Below are positions 1 through 9,641 of a stretch of 64,000 nucleotides of DNA, in pieces. How positions within the stretch are numbered: the first letter of the stretch is position 1; the number at the start of each line of letters is the position of its first letter. Source of the stretch: Aphrocallistes beatrix (taxonomy: Eukaryota; Porifera; Hexactinellida; Sceptrulophora; Aphrocallistidae). Below the pieces are notes generated by a model. It had not been told where the DNA came from. It saw only the letters and a list, made by a program, of their open reading frames with translations, and did no database searches. The DNA lies in NCBI GenBank assembly GCA_963281255.1, contig OY725490.1, forward strand, positions 4,278,001 to 4,342,000, read 5' to 3'. The translations under genes were made by a program, and so were the position numbers.

Positions 1-886
1 ACCTCTTTTCTGCAAGCAAGCAACGCATCGTTTGTTCGAATGATTGTATACACCTCTCTGCTTCCCCATCAACCTGAGGATGGTAAGGGGGAGGTGTGTA
101 ACCTCTGAATGCCCAAACTGGCGCAAGCCTCTTGAATGATTCTCCCATCAACGTTGCGTCCCTGATCTGACAGAAGGACGATGGAGTATCCAAGACGATG
201 AAACCACCCCTTTTTGAGTGCTGCAAGGACGGTGATCGCCTCCTGGTCTTTCATAGCTATTGCTTCCGCGTATTTTGCGAACAAATATGCTATAATAAGC
301 ACATATCTGTAGTTGTCTCTTGACTACGGAAGGGTGGCGATGTCGTGAGCAACAACAGCTCTTGGGAATTGGAATTTGGTCCTGATAGGTATTAATGGTT
401 GCTTTCGAGTCCCGATTCGTTTATTTTCTAAGCACACTCTACACACCTCGCAAGTCCTCACTGCATCGCTATACATCCCTTTCCAGTAGAATCTCTTCCG
501 AAGTTCTTCGTATGTACGCTTTACGCCGCCGTGGAAGGAATTATGTACCAGGTCCATAACTGCCATTCGAGTAGCGATAGGAACTATAATCCGGTTCCTT
601 CGATATACTAATATACCTTCTCTTAGGCGTAAGCCGGCATGTTTCTTGAGTTGACCATCCACAACGCTACCTCTGGTGTTGATTTGTTATATTGCACTAG
701 CAATAACTGGGTCTTGGGCCTGCTCCCGTACAATTCTTTGTGTGAGTGCCCCTTCTTGAGAGCGGTTTGCCCCTAGTTCACTGCCTTCTAGCGCCGAGTA
801 CACGTGTCTCCCGAAAAACTCGACTTCATCGTTAGCAAGCTCGTCGTAAACAGGTGCACTCCTACCTAGTCTGTCAGCAGCGAGAT
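1..886 (-). pseudogene. Gypsy integrase, partial and frameshifted
   Basis: The N-terminal HHCC zinc domain is visible (HNSFHGGVKRTYEEL, later CEVCRVC). The catalytic core follows with VVAHDIATLP (first Asp region) and SDQGRN (second Asp). Near base 60 another frame reads YHPQVDGEAER, which would hold the third acidic residue. The gene runs off the window at base 1. A stop near 330 and frameshifts show it is not functional. Confidence 0.9.
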
Positions 887-1498
887 TGTCTGAGCCCCTT
901 CGGTACCGGATGACGTAATCGATAGGTTCCAGTTCTAAAATCCACCTAGCAAACTTGCCTCTGGGATCCCTTTGCTTGCGCATCCACTCCAGTGGGTTGT
1001 GATCCGACCAAATTACGACTTATGTTGCTGCCTGCATATACTTCCGCCACCGTCTTGTAGAAGCGACAATCGCCCATGCCTCCTTCTCGCCTGCGCTGTA
1101 ATTCTGCTGCGCTGATTCAGCTTGGACTAGTAGAAAGAAATAGGCCTCAATATTCTTTGCGGATCTTTCTGCGCTAGAACAGCCCCGATTGCGTCTCTAG
1201 AGGCATCAACTTCTAATTGGATGGGTTCTCTCCAATCTGGGTGGGCAAGAGTTACAGGACTTTCCGACAATGAATTGCATAATTTGGCGAAACTCTCCTC
1301 GCATGGTTTGCTCCAGCACCATTTAGCTCCCTTCTCTGTAAGCCTGTACGCGGGAGTCGCCGTCTCTGCCATCTGCGGAATGATGTCCCGGTAGTAATTC
1401 ACTAATCCAAGGAATGATCTCAGTTCTTTCTGGTTAGTAGGTCGTGATTGCTCTTTAACCTTAACCACTAATGAGGGCAGTGGTTGATAACCTTGCAT
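887..1498 (-). pseudogene. Gypsy RT connection and RNase H, frameshifted
   Basis: The open stretch 1498-1127 has the conserved SFLGLVNYYRDIIP thumb motif and the RNase H start LEVDASRDAIGAVLAQ, where the Asp is catalytic. After a frameshift the translated minus strand gives WSDHNPLEW, the third RNase H acidic site. It ends in RYRRGSDNLAADRLGR, the usual last RNase H motif (N-x-x-AD-x-LSR in family members). Confidence 0.9.
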
Positions 1499-2135
1499 TG
1501 TTTATGAGATGGCCCAAGAACTCCACCTCTCTGAATCCAAATCGACATTTGTCCCGTCGCATATGAAAACCAGCCAACCTGTAACATTCGAAAACTTCCC
1601 GGAGATGTAGTAAATGATCGCCAAAGGAACTGGAGTATGTGAGCGTGTCATCGATGTAAGGTTCGCTGTGAGTTTCATTCTTCAAAACGTTATCGATCGC
1701 CCTCTGATATGTCGCTGGAGCGTAACATTAGCCAAAAGGCATCACACAGAACTCAAATTGACCCCTGGGAGTTATAAAACCTGTCTTTCTACGATCCTCC
1801 TCCACGATCGGGATGCTCCAATAGGTGCCAGCTCCGTCTAGTGTTGAAAAGAACTTGCTTCCACTTAGCTTGTCCAGTATGTCTCTGAATTCGGGGAGGG
1901 GGTAAGAGTCCTTTATTGTGACATCGTTTAGACCCCGGTAATCCACGGCGAATCTCAGGGTTTGATCTTTCTTCCTTACTAGAATGATTCTGCTAGCCCA
2001 TGGCGATGTCGATGGCCTAATAATTCCATTGGACAACATCTACTCTACCTGCTCGTTGATCTCGCGCTCTGTCTGTGGGGATACTCGAATATTCTTCGCT
2101 TTTATAGGTAACTGTTCATTGGTATTAATCATGTT
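1461..2135 (-). pseudogene. Gypsy reverse transcriptase, frameshifted
   Basis: The palm domain is split over two frames. The first part has the fingers and the first catalytic Asp (FSTLDGAGTYW, then FCVMPFG). The second part, after a frameshift near 1730, carries the catalytic YIDD box followed by the FLGH element at the thumb junction. A second break leads into the RNase H segment. The upstream end abuts the target-site copy of the inserted MITE at 2136-2143. Confidence 0.93.
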
Positions 2136-2143
2136 ATGGGCCA

Positions 2144-2615
2144 AGGGTTGCCAGATTTTCAAAAGGCCAAACCGGACATAATTTATTCTCTAAAAAAATG
2201 CTTATTGTAATGTTATCTAATTTTAAATTTATATCAATAACTTATCGTCAAAATATACAGAATACATAAATAATCAAGAGAAATTATAAATTATATTTTC
2301 GTCTATTAGTTATTGCGGGTAAACTAAAATCTCAGAGAATAAAATTTGAAATAACAATTTGGATGTAGGTAATTCACTGTAAACCAGAGCTGCGAAGACA
2401 CATAAAATGACCCTTGACCCACGTGACTACATATCTACATATCATAATTCATCGTTGAAGCCATTGAACACAGAAACAAAAAGAAGATTCCAAGTATACT
2501 CATTACGAAACATATTAGGCAGTTAGGGTCAGTACTCAGTAGTATACGTACACTATGGTAGCATTACAAATCATTAATAATCCAAATTTCAAACTCGGAC
2601 GTCTGGCAACCCTAG
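2144..2615. mobile_element. hAT-like MITE inserted between Gypsy protease and RT
   Basis: The 472-bp non-coding insert begins AGGGTTGCCAG and ends with its inverse CTGGCAACCCT. It is flanked by 8-bp copies ATGGGCCA (2136-2143) and ATAGGCCA (2616-2623), identical at seven of eight bases. Removing the insert and one copy brings the interrupted pol frame back together. An 8-bp duplication with CAGGGTTGCC-like ends is characteristic of hAT. Fragments of the same family recur at 50549-51142. Confidence 0.88.
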
Positions 2616-2623
2616 ATAGGCCA

Positions 2624-3497
2624 CATGCGTTGTGTTAGGGCTCTTAGGGTTTCTAGCAAATACGTCAGGGTAATCTCTAAGAAGCTCCCGTAGCGCTGCT
2701 TGTTGATCTCGATTCAGATTTGGGCCTCTATTCCACTCTGATTCCATCTGAGTCGATCCTGTCCCACCTTTAGCTTCGTATACGGCGCTTGCCACAGGCC
2801 CAGCTCTAGCCAGAGGCTGGCCCCCAGGGATACTTGCCTCCGAATCGATCCATTCACTGCCCAGTCTAACCCTATGCTCATCCCAATCAAACTCCGTAGA
2901 GGTGAATCTCTTGACGAAATCCCTTCCTAAGATGATAGTAGGTTCTGTGCTATCGAGGACCAAAAATGTGTGTCTTAGTTCGTGCGTTCTTCCAATGTTC
3001 ACGGTAATCTCTGCACTGCCCAATGTAGCAACTGGAGTCGCTCCTACTCCATATACTCGGCTAGGGTTTGTTGCATAATTAGCCCAGATAGAGCGAAGAG
3101 ACTGTGCATCGACTATTGACGGATTCGCCCCGGAGTCCAGTAATGCCCACTTCTTGCATCCGTTCAATGAGATCTCTATTACTGCTCCTGAATGGTTAGT
3201 CTGAGTGCCCTTGCTTGTGTCAAGAGTTAGGACTTGTCTCTTGCTGTAACAATCTCGCCTGTTGTGTCCCTGTTTACCCCATTCCTGACAAAATTGCTTT
3301 GGGCAATTACGCTGGATGTGGTTTGGTTCACCGCAAAAATAGCATGAAAAACTTCTAGCTTGGCCACCCCTAGAAAAGCCGCCTCTATACCTTGGACGTC
3401 CCATTCTCGCGCGCTGCATACCTCTTACCACATTGACCTGTGTGTCGGGTGGGACCCGGAGGAAGCTGATTCTGAGGGGATTGCGGCTCCCCTTCAA
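2624..3497 (-). pseudogene. Gypsy nucleocapsid zinc knuckles plus aspartic protease
   Basis: An RG-rich segment is followed by one intact CCHC knuckle (CYFCGEPNHIQRNC) and a second whose second Cys has become Trp (CQEWGKQGHNRRDC). Downstream are the retroviral-type protease active site LLDSGA and the flap/C-terminal signature IILGRDF. The frame then enters the spacer leading to reverse transcriptase (DYPDVFARNPK) and is cut by an inserted element at 2615. The lost Cys in knuckle 2 is a further sign of decay. Confidence 0.92.
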
Positions 3498-4108
3498 AAA
3501 GTGGCGCAGTATTTGGCGCCAAGGACTTCTCGTGACTGTGATCTACTACCATGACTCGATTCATGCTGCGGTATCCGAGATCTAGGCTTATCCCCTTCTC
3601 CGTCAATACCCTCCGTACTAAAACGATAAATTCCCTCGCTGTAGCCCTGGTGACCTCCTCTCTACCTTTAACCCACTCCTTCATGTGGCTCTGAACGGCT
3701 GGCGGAAGTTGTCCGGTTAGCAACAAGCACGCAATACGCAAGGGTTCGCCTGCTTCCTCTGCCGCAGTCCTCAGAGAGTAAAAATAATCGTCCAGCAAGA
3801 CACCAGCTTCCCATTCTTTGCGGCACAAGTTTACCATTGACTGTTGGGGATCGAAGGGTGGATCTAGGTTGCTGATTAGGGTTTGGAATGCTTCCTCGAG
3901 CTTTGTAGTTTCGCTGACGATATCTTTGACGAATTCTCTCTTCGCTAGCCTTCTGCATACATAGGCAAGAAGTAATCCTACTGCCAACTTCTCGCCTCCC
4001 TCGTGCAAGTAACGACGTCACGGCAGCTCGAAATAGTTTCTCCCACGAAGCTATTATTTCCCCAGTCTGTAGGGGCGGAATACTCAGGTTCCCATAGGGG
4101 GTGGCCAT
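3385..4108 (-). pseudogene. Gypsy gag (capsid region), frameshifted
   Basis: The first Met is at 4108. The frame continues to about 4010 and then shifts by one into a second open stretch ending at 3385. The product is rich in charged helices (around the SWEKLFRAAV and LCRKEWEAG segments), as expected of a retrotransposon capsid. It lies directly upstream of the zinc-knuckle segment and overlaps it in another frame. Capsid sequences diverge fast, so identity rests mainly on position ahead of the zinc knuckle and protease. Confidence 0.75.
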
Positions 4109-4388
4109 GTGATTATTTCTTATCTTATGTGAAGAGGCAGTTGATAAATAGTAGTTTATTGATAGCTAATAACACAGATAAGGAATAATAGGATCAGTAC
4201 TATACGCTAATTACTAGGTACACCTATATACTTAGGTGTAGCTAGGCCTATCTGAAATAGCAGTGGTTGGCCGCCCTAAACTATTTCACATATCGATTAA
4301 AGTTTGTAGGATGAAAATTGTTATGGTAATAATTACGGTCAAATCTTTTTATAGGCGAAAAAGAGCACATAATGAAAATAAAATTTAA
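4109..4388. other. AT-rich stretch upstream of gag, possible partial LTR or leader
   Basis: No open frame. On the minus strand it contains an AATAAA signal and sits where a 5' LTR and primer-binding site should be. I could not find a matching second LTR, which would lie outside the window, or a convincing tRNA primer site. The LTR reading is inference only. Confidence 0.3.
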
Positions 4389-4392
4389 AACC

Positions 4393-4570
4393 CCAATTGT
4401 TTTAAACTTAAAAAAAAGTTTAAAACAATTGGTGTCTGGGGGGGCTTGCCCCCCCAGAAAAAAAGCCCCTCACAGAGGGCTAGAGTGTGCTTCCACATTC
4501 CTTGGATGATGACACAATAAACGTTATTCCAGGAATTTGGAAGCACACTTCTAGCCCGTCTGTGAGGGGG
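4393..4570. repeat. Cluster of three hairpins
   Basis: Three inverted repeats stand side by side. A 17-bp perfect stem has arms 4393-4409 and 4416-4432. A 9-bp G/C stem has arms 4436-4444 and 4449-4457. A long imperfect stem pairs 4466-4495 with about 4538-4570 around a loop of roughly 42 bases. The third looks like a small element with about 30-bp terminal inverted repeats. No coding potential. Confidence 0.8.
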
Positions 4571-4741
4571 TTATTTTTGTTTGTTCGAATTGATTGAATA
4601 TTTGGTAAGTAGTAGAGATATAAAAATTGGCATGTAGGTATCAAATGATATGAATACGATTAAGTTCTAAGATCTATGCAAATCTTTCACACCTCTACAA
4701 AAAAATGGAAAACGAATTTTCACACCATTTCAATACAATAT

Positions 4742-5227
4742 TCGCTTGCTTGCGCTGCGCGGCTGGCGGACACTTTGTGTCCGCAGGAGGCTCCCTTCGG
4801 TCGCCTGAAGGTGACATTGGTTAATTATTCGGGAGATATCATCTCTAAATATGTCCATCTTAGTTTTAAATCGATATCACTCGAAAAAACACCAAATTTG
4901 TCAATTTTTAAAATTTTGTTGAGTAATGATGACGTCATAGCAAAGTGATGAGTAATCATTTTTTGATGATAGTTGCATCATATGTGAGACGTGTTAGTAT
5001 ACAGATTCTATTAAAATTTCAGGCTTCTATCTCCTATAATGGCTGAGTTATGGCCGAATAACTGTGTTGCTTAACTTTTAAAAATGTGACAATGACGTCA
5101 TAATTCCATGATGAGTCGACATTTTGGTCTGCGCTCAGAACTTACTGGAGTCATAGCCAAAAGACTCCCACATGCCAAAAATCAGCTTTCTACGCCCGGC
5201 AGTTTCTTCAATCAATTCGTTACAGAT
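4742..5227 (-). repeat. Dispersed repeat family A, copy 1
   Basis: This reverse copy runs from the GC-rich hairpin end (4742) to the CAATCAATTCGTTACAG end. It carries the paired ATGACGTCAT palindromes and the GGCGGACAC stem in slightly diverged form. It is followed immediately by the inverted terminus of copy 2, so it has lost its own outer end. Confidence 0.9.
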
Positions 5228-5813
5228 ATATATATCCTTACTATTAAAACTCGATTATTGTATATATATATATATACAAGCGCGCTTCGCGCTTGCTTGC
5301 GCTGCGCGGCTGGCGGACACTTTGTGTCCGCCGGAGGCTCCCTTCGGTCGCCTGGTGTCACATTGGTTAATTATTAGGGAGATAACATCTCTAAATATGT
5401 CTGTCCTACTGTGCTAATCGATATCACTCGAAAAATCACCAAATTTGTGAATTTAAAAATTTTTGATGCGTAATGATGACGTCATAACAAAATGATGAGT
5501 CATCATTTTTTGATGAAAGTCGCATCATATGTGAGGTATGTTAGTATACAGATTCTATTAAAATTTCAGCCTTCTATCTCCTATAATGGCTATGCCCGAA
5601 TAACTGTGTTGCTTAACTTTTAAAAATGTGACAATGACGTCATAATTCCATGATGAGTCGACATTTTGCTCTGAACTCAGAACTTACTGGAGCCATAGCC
5701 AAAAGACTCCCACATGCCAAAAATCAGCCTTCTGCGCCCGGCAGTTTCTTCAATCAATTCGTTACAGGGATATATATATATATATACAATCATCGAGTTT
5801 TAATAGTAAGGAT
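5228..5813 (-). repeat. Dispersed repeat family A, copy 2, complete
   Basis: The most complete reverse copy. Both outer ends are present: ATCCTTACTATTAAAACTCG at 5228 and its inverse, ending AGTAAGGAT, at about 5813. Between them lie a short TA tract, the GC-rich double-hairpin block (5277-5355), two ATGACGTCAT sites and the conserved GTAACGAATTGATTG end. It defines the element as about 590 bp with roughly 20-bp terminal inverted repeats. Confidence 0.92.
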
Positions 5814-5967
5814 ATATGACTACACCATCACAATAGAAAACATTGTACGGCACTACATTAGATTGTCATTGTTATTACTACATCAAAGCCACAACTTATG
5901 TTTGATATCTTAAATGTAATATAGTGTATAGCAATAAAAAAGATTATGTGCATATTTTCACACCTTT

Positions 5968-6510
5968 ATCCTTACTATTAAAACTCGATTAATGTTTATA
6001 TATATATATCTCTGTAACGAATTGATTGAAGAAACTGCTGGTCATAGAAAGCTAATTTTTGGCATGTGGAAGTCTTTTGGCTATGGCTCCAGTAAGTTCT
6101 GAGCTCAGAGCAAAATGTCGACTCATCATGGAATTATGACGCCATTGTCACATTTTTAAAAGTTAAGCAATACAGTTATTCGAGCATAACTCAGCCATTA
6201 TAGGAGATAGAAGGCTGAAATTTTAATAGAATATGTATACTAACATACCTCACATATGATGCAACTATCATCAAAAATGATGACTCATCATTATATGATG
6301 ACGTCATCATTACACATTAAAAATTTTAAAATTGACAAAATTTGTGATTTTTCGAGTGATATCGATTATAACAGTAGGACAGACATATTTAGAGATGATA
6401 TCTCCCTTATTATTAACCAATGTGACTCCAGGCTACCGAAGGGTGCCTCCGGCGGACACAAAGTGTCCTCCAGCCGCGCAGCGCAAGCAAGCGAAGCGCG
6501 CTTGTATACA
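5968..6510 (+). repeat. Dispersed repeat family A, copy 3
   Basis: A forward copy starting with the ATCCTTACTATTAAAACTCG end, a short (TA)n, then the body, ending in the GCGCAGCGCAAGCAAGCG block and CGCGCTTGT. One CRE-like site is altered to GACGCCAT. With copies 1 and 2 it forms a cluster of three copies with opposite orientations. Confidence 0.92.
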
Positions 6511-6815
6511 TAATTTCACATCATTTGACGAATTTTGGAAAAATATGCTAGAGAATAGTTTCCAACGGGTGACATGGGTTTTCAGGGGTGTAGATTTCGG
6601 ATATTATATTTTCAGGTCTATATGATAAATTATTTGTTCACTTTTGTTTACATTAGATACATAAAGTAAACAATACAAAAACAAGCCAGAGACTAGCTTT
6701 CAACGGTAGGCAAAAAAAGGCGTTAGAAACTAAGTGGCGGTTACGCTAGTAGCATGGAAAACTAATACGTAGTATACTATAAATAGATGTAGTTGCAACC
6801 TACTTTTTTTCAGAG

Positions 6816-7160
6816 CAGGGCTGGGGTTGGTTAACCGATATTCGGGGTTGGTTAACCGATATTCGGGGTCGGTTATTTTGGTTTCTTCCAGGGCGGTTAA
6901 CCGGTTAACCGATGCCAATATTAATTAGTATAAATATGGATTTATCGACTAATATTTAACCTGATATTGAAAAATTTACAATCTTCAGTGGGCTCAAAAT
7001 AAAATATTTGGTTAGAAAATAGAAATAATACGTAATATCAAAATTTAGAAGTAATATTCATGAATCTCCATCGAAAATAATGAAATTAGTCTAAATATTT
7101 AGAAAATAGAGCAGATTGGCTAACTGACCCAAGATTTTCTTAACCGTTAACCGTGATTTT
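6816..7160 (+). mobile_element. hAT-like MITE with GGTTAACCG-rich ends, copy 1
   Basis: It starts CAGGGCTGGGG and has several GGTTAACCG motifs near both ends. The start contains a short internal duplication of the TTGGTTAACCGATATTCGGGG unit. The far end is diverged, so no target duplication can be read. Copies at 17647-17996 and 38787-39118 share the interior. Confidence 0.8.
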
Positions 7161-7182
7161 CTAATGTAGAAAGTTGTATTCT

Positions 7183-7321
7183 ATGGTGAAGAGAAAGCCT
7201 GACGATTTAGCATCTATTTTCACGAAATTCCATGATGATGTCGCGCATCCTGAGATTAATGCCACGGTTAGAGATATTCAAGCGCGATATTTTTTGGCGT
7301 GGAATGTATAATAAATTAGCG
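7183..7321 (+). pseudogene. Integrase zinc-binding (H2C2-type) fragment
   Basis: The frame from ATG 7183 reads FHDDVAHPEINAT and then DIQARYF. This matches the His-His half of the zinc domain that precedes retroviral-type integrases. One extra T in a run of six shifts the frame, after which the conserved WRGMYN motif is readable. The segment ends at a GTGAGT donor-like site. The fragment may come from a Gypsy, Ginger or KRBA2-like integrase, or an exapted intron-bearing copy. No catalytic core was found nearby. Confidence 0.6.
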
Positions 7322-8279
7322 AATATGTGAGTTTAGTATTTTATTCGATCTTAATACACAATCTAGAGTCTGTCGAAAAACGAAAGTTTCAAAAAGATAG
7401 CGAAGCAACCTCGAAGAAATCTGTGAGTACGTGTCTATTTTAGTATAACATTACTATACGTAAATTATAAACACCCTCTATCTATCCCATCTTAGAAGCA
7501 TGACCCTCGAGAAATATTTGGATTTTCGCGACATACCATTTTGCAACATCTTCATAAATTCAAGGTACGTACTTGGAGAATATGTAATACTTCTGAAAGA
7601 GTTTAATGTTCCAATCTCACTTTTAACTTGTCAAAGCACGTAGTATTAATTTAACACCATATAAAATAACTATTTTCAACTAACATTCTTATTCATTATT
7701 ATTCCGTTATATTGTTTTGAATGAAATATTAGTTATTCACAATCTACAAGTAAAAGCAAGGAATTCCATGCTCAAGTCGCATTAAACCTTTGATTATCAT
7801 CACTGTTTATAGCGCCAAACAAATATGGTACAAAATTCATTGTACTTGTACTTAGTATGTTATTATGGAATTTAATTTTCAAAGTGAGACTTATTTTGAG
7901 TTTAAATTAGTCAGATGTCACCTATCAAATATAATTTCATTCTTCAATGGAGTGTGAGCGCAAAGTCATTCATGACTCTATTACATGAAAAACTGCATTC
8001 CTGTTTCCCGAAACATTTTTGCCACACCCCAAATTCATTAATGTTCAGTTTCCTTAAAGAAGCAACAGCAATATATATGGTAATACGAGCACTTGCAACA
8101 GCTCAATTAGGACAAGCTGGAATTTTACGAGTAATTTGATTATAGGAAAGAGAGATAAAATAAATTTTGTTGAGATGGACGATTAGCCTCTATCCTGATT
8201 TTGGAGATACTATTGCAGCTAAATATACAGAGAAAGTGCTGTATGGAGTTGTAAGTATAGCCTATCATAGTATATACTT
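7322..8279. other. No recognised gene; unassigned open frame at 7915-8139
   Basis: Two short segments bounded by AG and GT (about 7368-7430 and 7497-7564) could be exon remnants of the preceding integrase fragment. An open frame of 74 codons at 7915-8139 (+) shows no motif I recognise. The rest is AT-rich without features. Confidence 0.3.
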
Positions 8280-8367
8280 CAGTCGACTCTGCATATTAAT
8301 TGGATCACTTTGGTCCGAGTAGAGTTGAAAAATGAAAATGATCAAATTATTTAAGTGGAATCCACTG
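8280..8367. repeat. Short CAGT...ACTG repeat fragment
   Basis: It begins CAGTCGACTCTGCATATTA, like the TA-flanked MITE family at 29532 and 57001, and ends with CACTGTA. At only 88 bp it is either an internally deleted copy or a chance hybrid of two ends. Confidence 0.45.
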
Positions 8368-8776
8368 TAGGTACATCCATAGCATTCGAATACACTAAGG
8401 CAATGACGCAGACCTTTTTTTCTGGACCATGGATTGGTTAAACGAGCTAAAATAATTTTTCTGAAAATGGTAGGATTATGCTGGTATATATATTATATAA
8501 TGATCCTTTTCATTAATTCTGCATCGATTTTCTTCAAATTGGTTCGAGGATGGCACTGTAGAGAATTTGTGGTTAAACTAATTTTAAGCAACCATATTAC
8601 TTATATATTAACATACTACTTACTTGTTTTGTTTTAACATCAACCACATGAATTATATATTTATTTGCTACCTTGTTGTGAAGTTTTACAAATCACTGTC
8701 TTTTCCTATACACGACTCAAAGTTGATCCGAAACACTCCACATAAGCATCAATCTGTATTACTCTTCCGAAACGAC

Positions 8777-9200
8777 ATGTCCTGTGTTGTTCCAGGCTGC
8801 AAGTCCAACTATAAAAGTGAAGCAGAATATCATTTTGCTTTTCATTTCCCAAAGAATCGTTTAGGGTAATTCCACGCCCACGGAAAGACTATGAAGTAAA
8901 CACGCTGATGTGAGTAAGTTTCTATAATTTATGTATTTTCTTTATTAACTGATTGTCACATTTACACTTCTACACACCATTTAGATATGTATACGTACAT
9001 TCTTTCAAACCAGATGACATCGGAGAACCATTACCTACAATGATGGGCTTCGTGATGTTACAGTTTCCAGGATAGAATAGCTCTAAAGAAAATTTACTAC
9101 CCAGTATATTCCCCGACTACCATTCCTATCTTTCTGAATGGAATTCCAAGTCTAAAAGACTCACACTGAACGATTGCTGATGGAATCTGCCTACTCTACT
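8777..9200 (+). pseudogene. THAP-domain P-type transposase, N-terminal remnant
   Basis: From ATG 8777 the frame reads CVVPGCKSNYKS and then FHFPKN, the first half of a C2CH THAP zinc finger (C-x4-C plus the conserved aromatic-Pro-Lys). It stops soon after. Around 8985-9035 shifted frames give the Cys and HSFKPDDIGE of the second half. Near 9090-9135 LLPSIFPDYHSYLS matches the linker that follows THAP domains in P-type transposases. The catalytic RNase H-like domain was not found. It sits inside the inverted repeats of the P-like element. Confidence 0.82.
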
Positions 9201-9460
9201 AAGACCATAACTGACAACGAAGAAAAGGTAGATAAGTTCTTAGTTAGTTCATTTTCAGATATTCTTTCTTAGCTTAGCGACCTCGACGCTCGACCTACGA
9301 AACGCCCGGATAGCTCATGCGTCCAATAACTATTTTTTTTAAAATTAAGATAATTATTTTAGAAACCTATATTTACTAACAGGTTCGAATACAAAATGAT
9401 CCATTAAAACTGAATAAAACATCATTTCAGCTTATATTGTCAGATATCTAGTTCAAACTA

Positions 9461-9641
9461 CAGTCAGGGTCGTTTATTATGAACCCGCTTAATATTAACA
9501 TTCGTTTATTATGAACTAACCTCCTGGTCCCAATTTCATTTTTTAGATAGGATTTGTATTGAATCAAGTTAGCTTAACATGAAGTATATTATGAACAGAT
9601 TTGTTGGTACCCTGGTGGTTCACAATAAGCGACCCTGACTG
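9461..9641. mobile_element. TA-flanked MITE, CAGTCAGGGTCG family, copy 1
   Basis: A 181-bp element with ends CAGTCAGGGTCG...CGACCCTGACTG and a flanking TA on the right, inside the P-like element. The sequence TTATTATGAACC is repeated in inverted form within the ends. A copy of similar length is at 29956-30136. CAGT/ACTG ends with a TA target fit pogo/Tc1-mariner non-autonomous elements. Confidence 0.8.

Larger units (their letters stand above)
1..4108 (-). mobile_element. Gypsy-type LTR retrotransposon, internal region, broken, runs off left edge
   Basis: Reading the minus strand from 4108 to 1 gives gag, zinc knuckles, aspartic protease, reverse transcriptase, RNase H and integrase. That order, with integrase last, is the Gypsy/Ty3 order rather than Copia. 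Several frameshifts and a 472-bp insertion break the frame, so the copy is dead. The 3' LTR would lie left of base 1. No clear 5' LTR boundary was found; the AT-rich 4109-4388 stretch may be part of one. Seen: the domains and breaks. Family knowledge: the domain order. Confidence 0.93.

Noticed and set aside
1614..1841. Plus-strand frame over the Gypsy RT
   Set aside because: Shadow of the reverse transcriptase encoded on the other strand.
4109..4388. 5' LTR of the Gypsy element
   Set aside because: No second LTR or primer-binding site available to define it; kept only as a low-confidence stretch.
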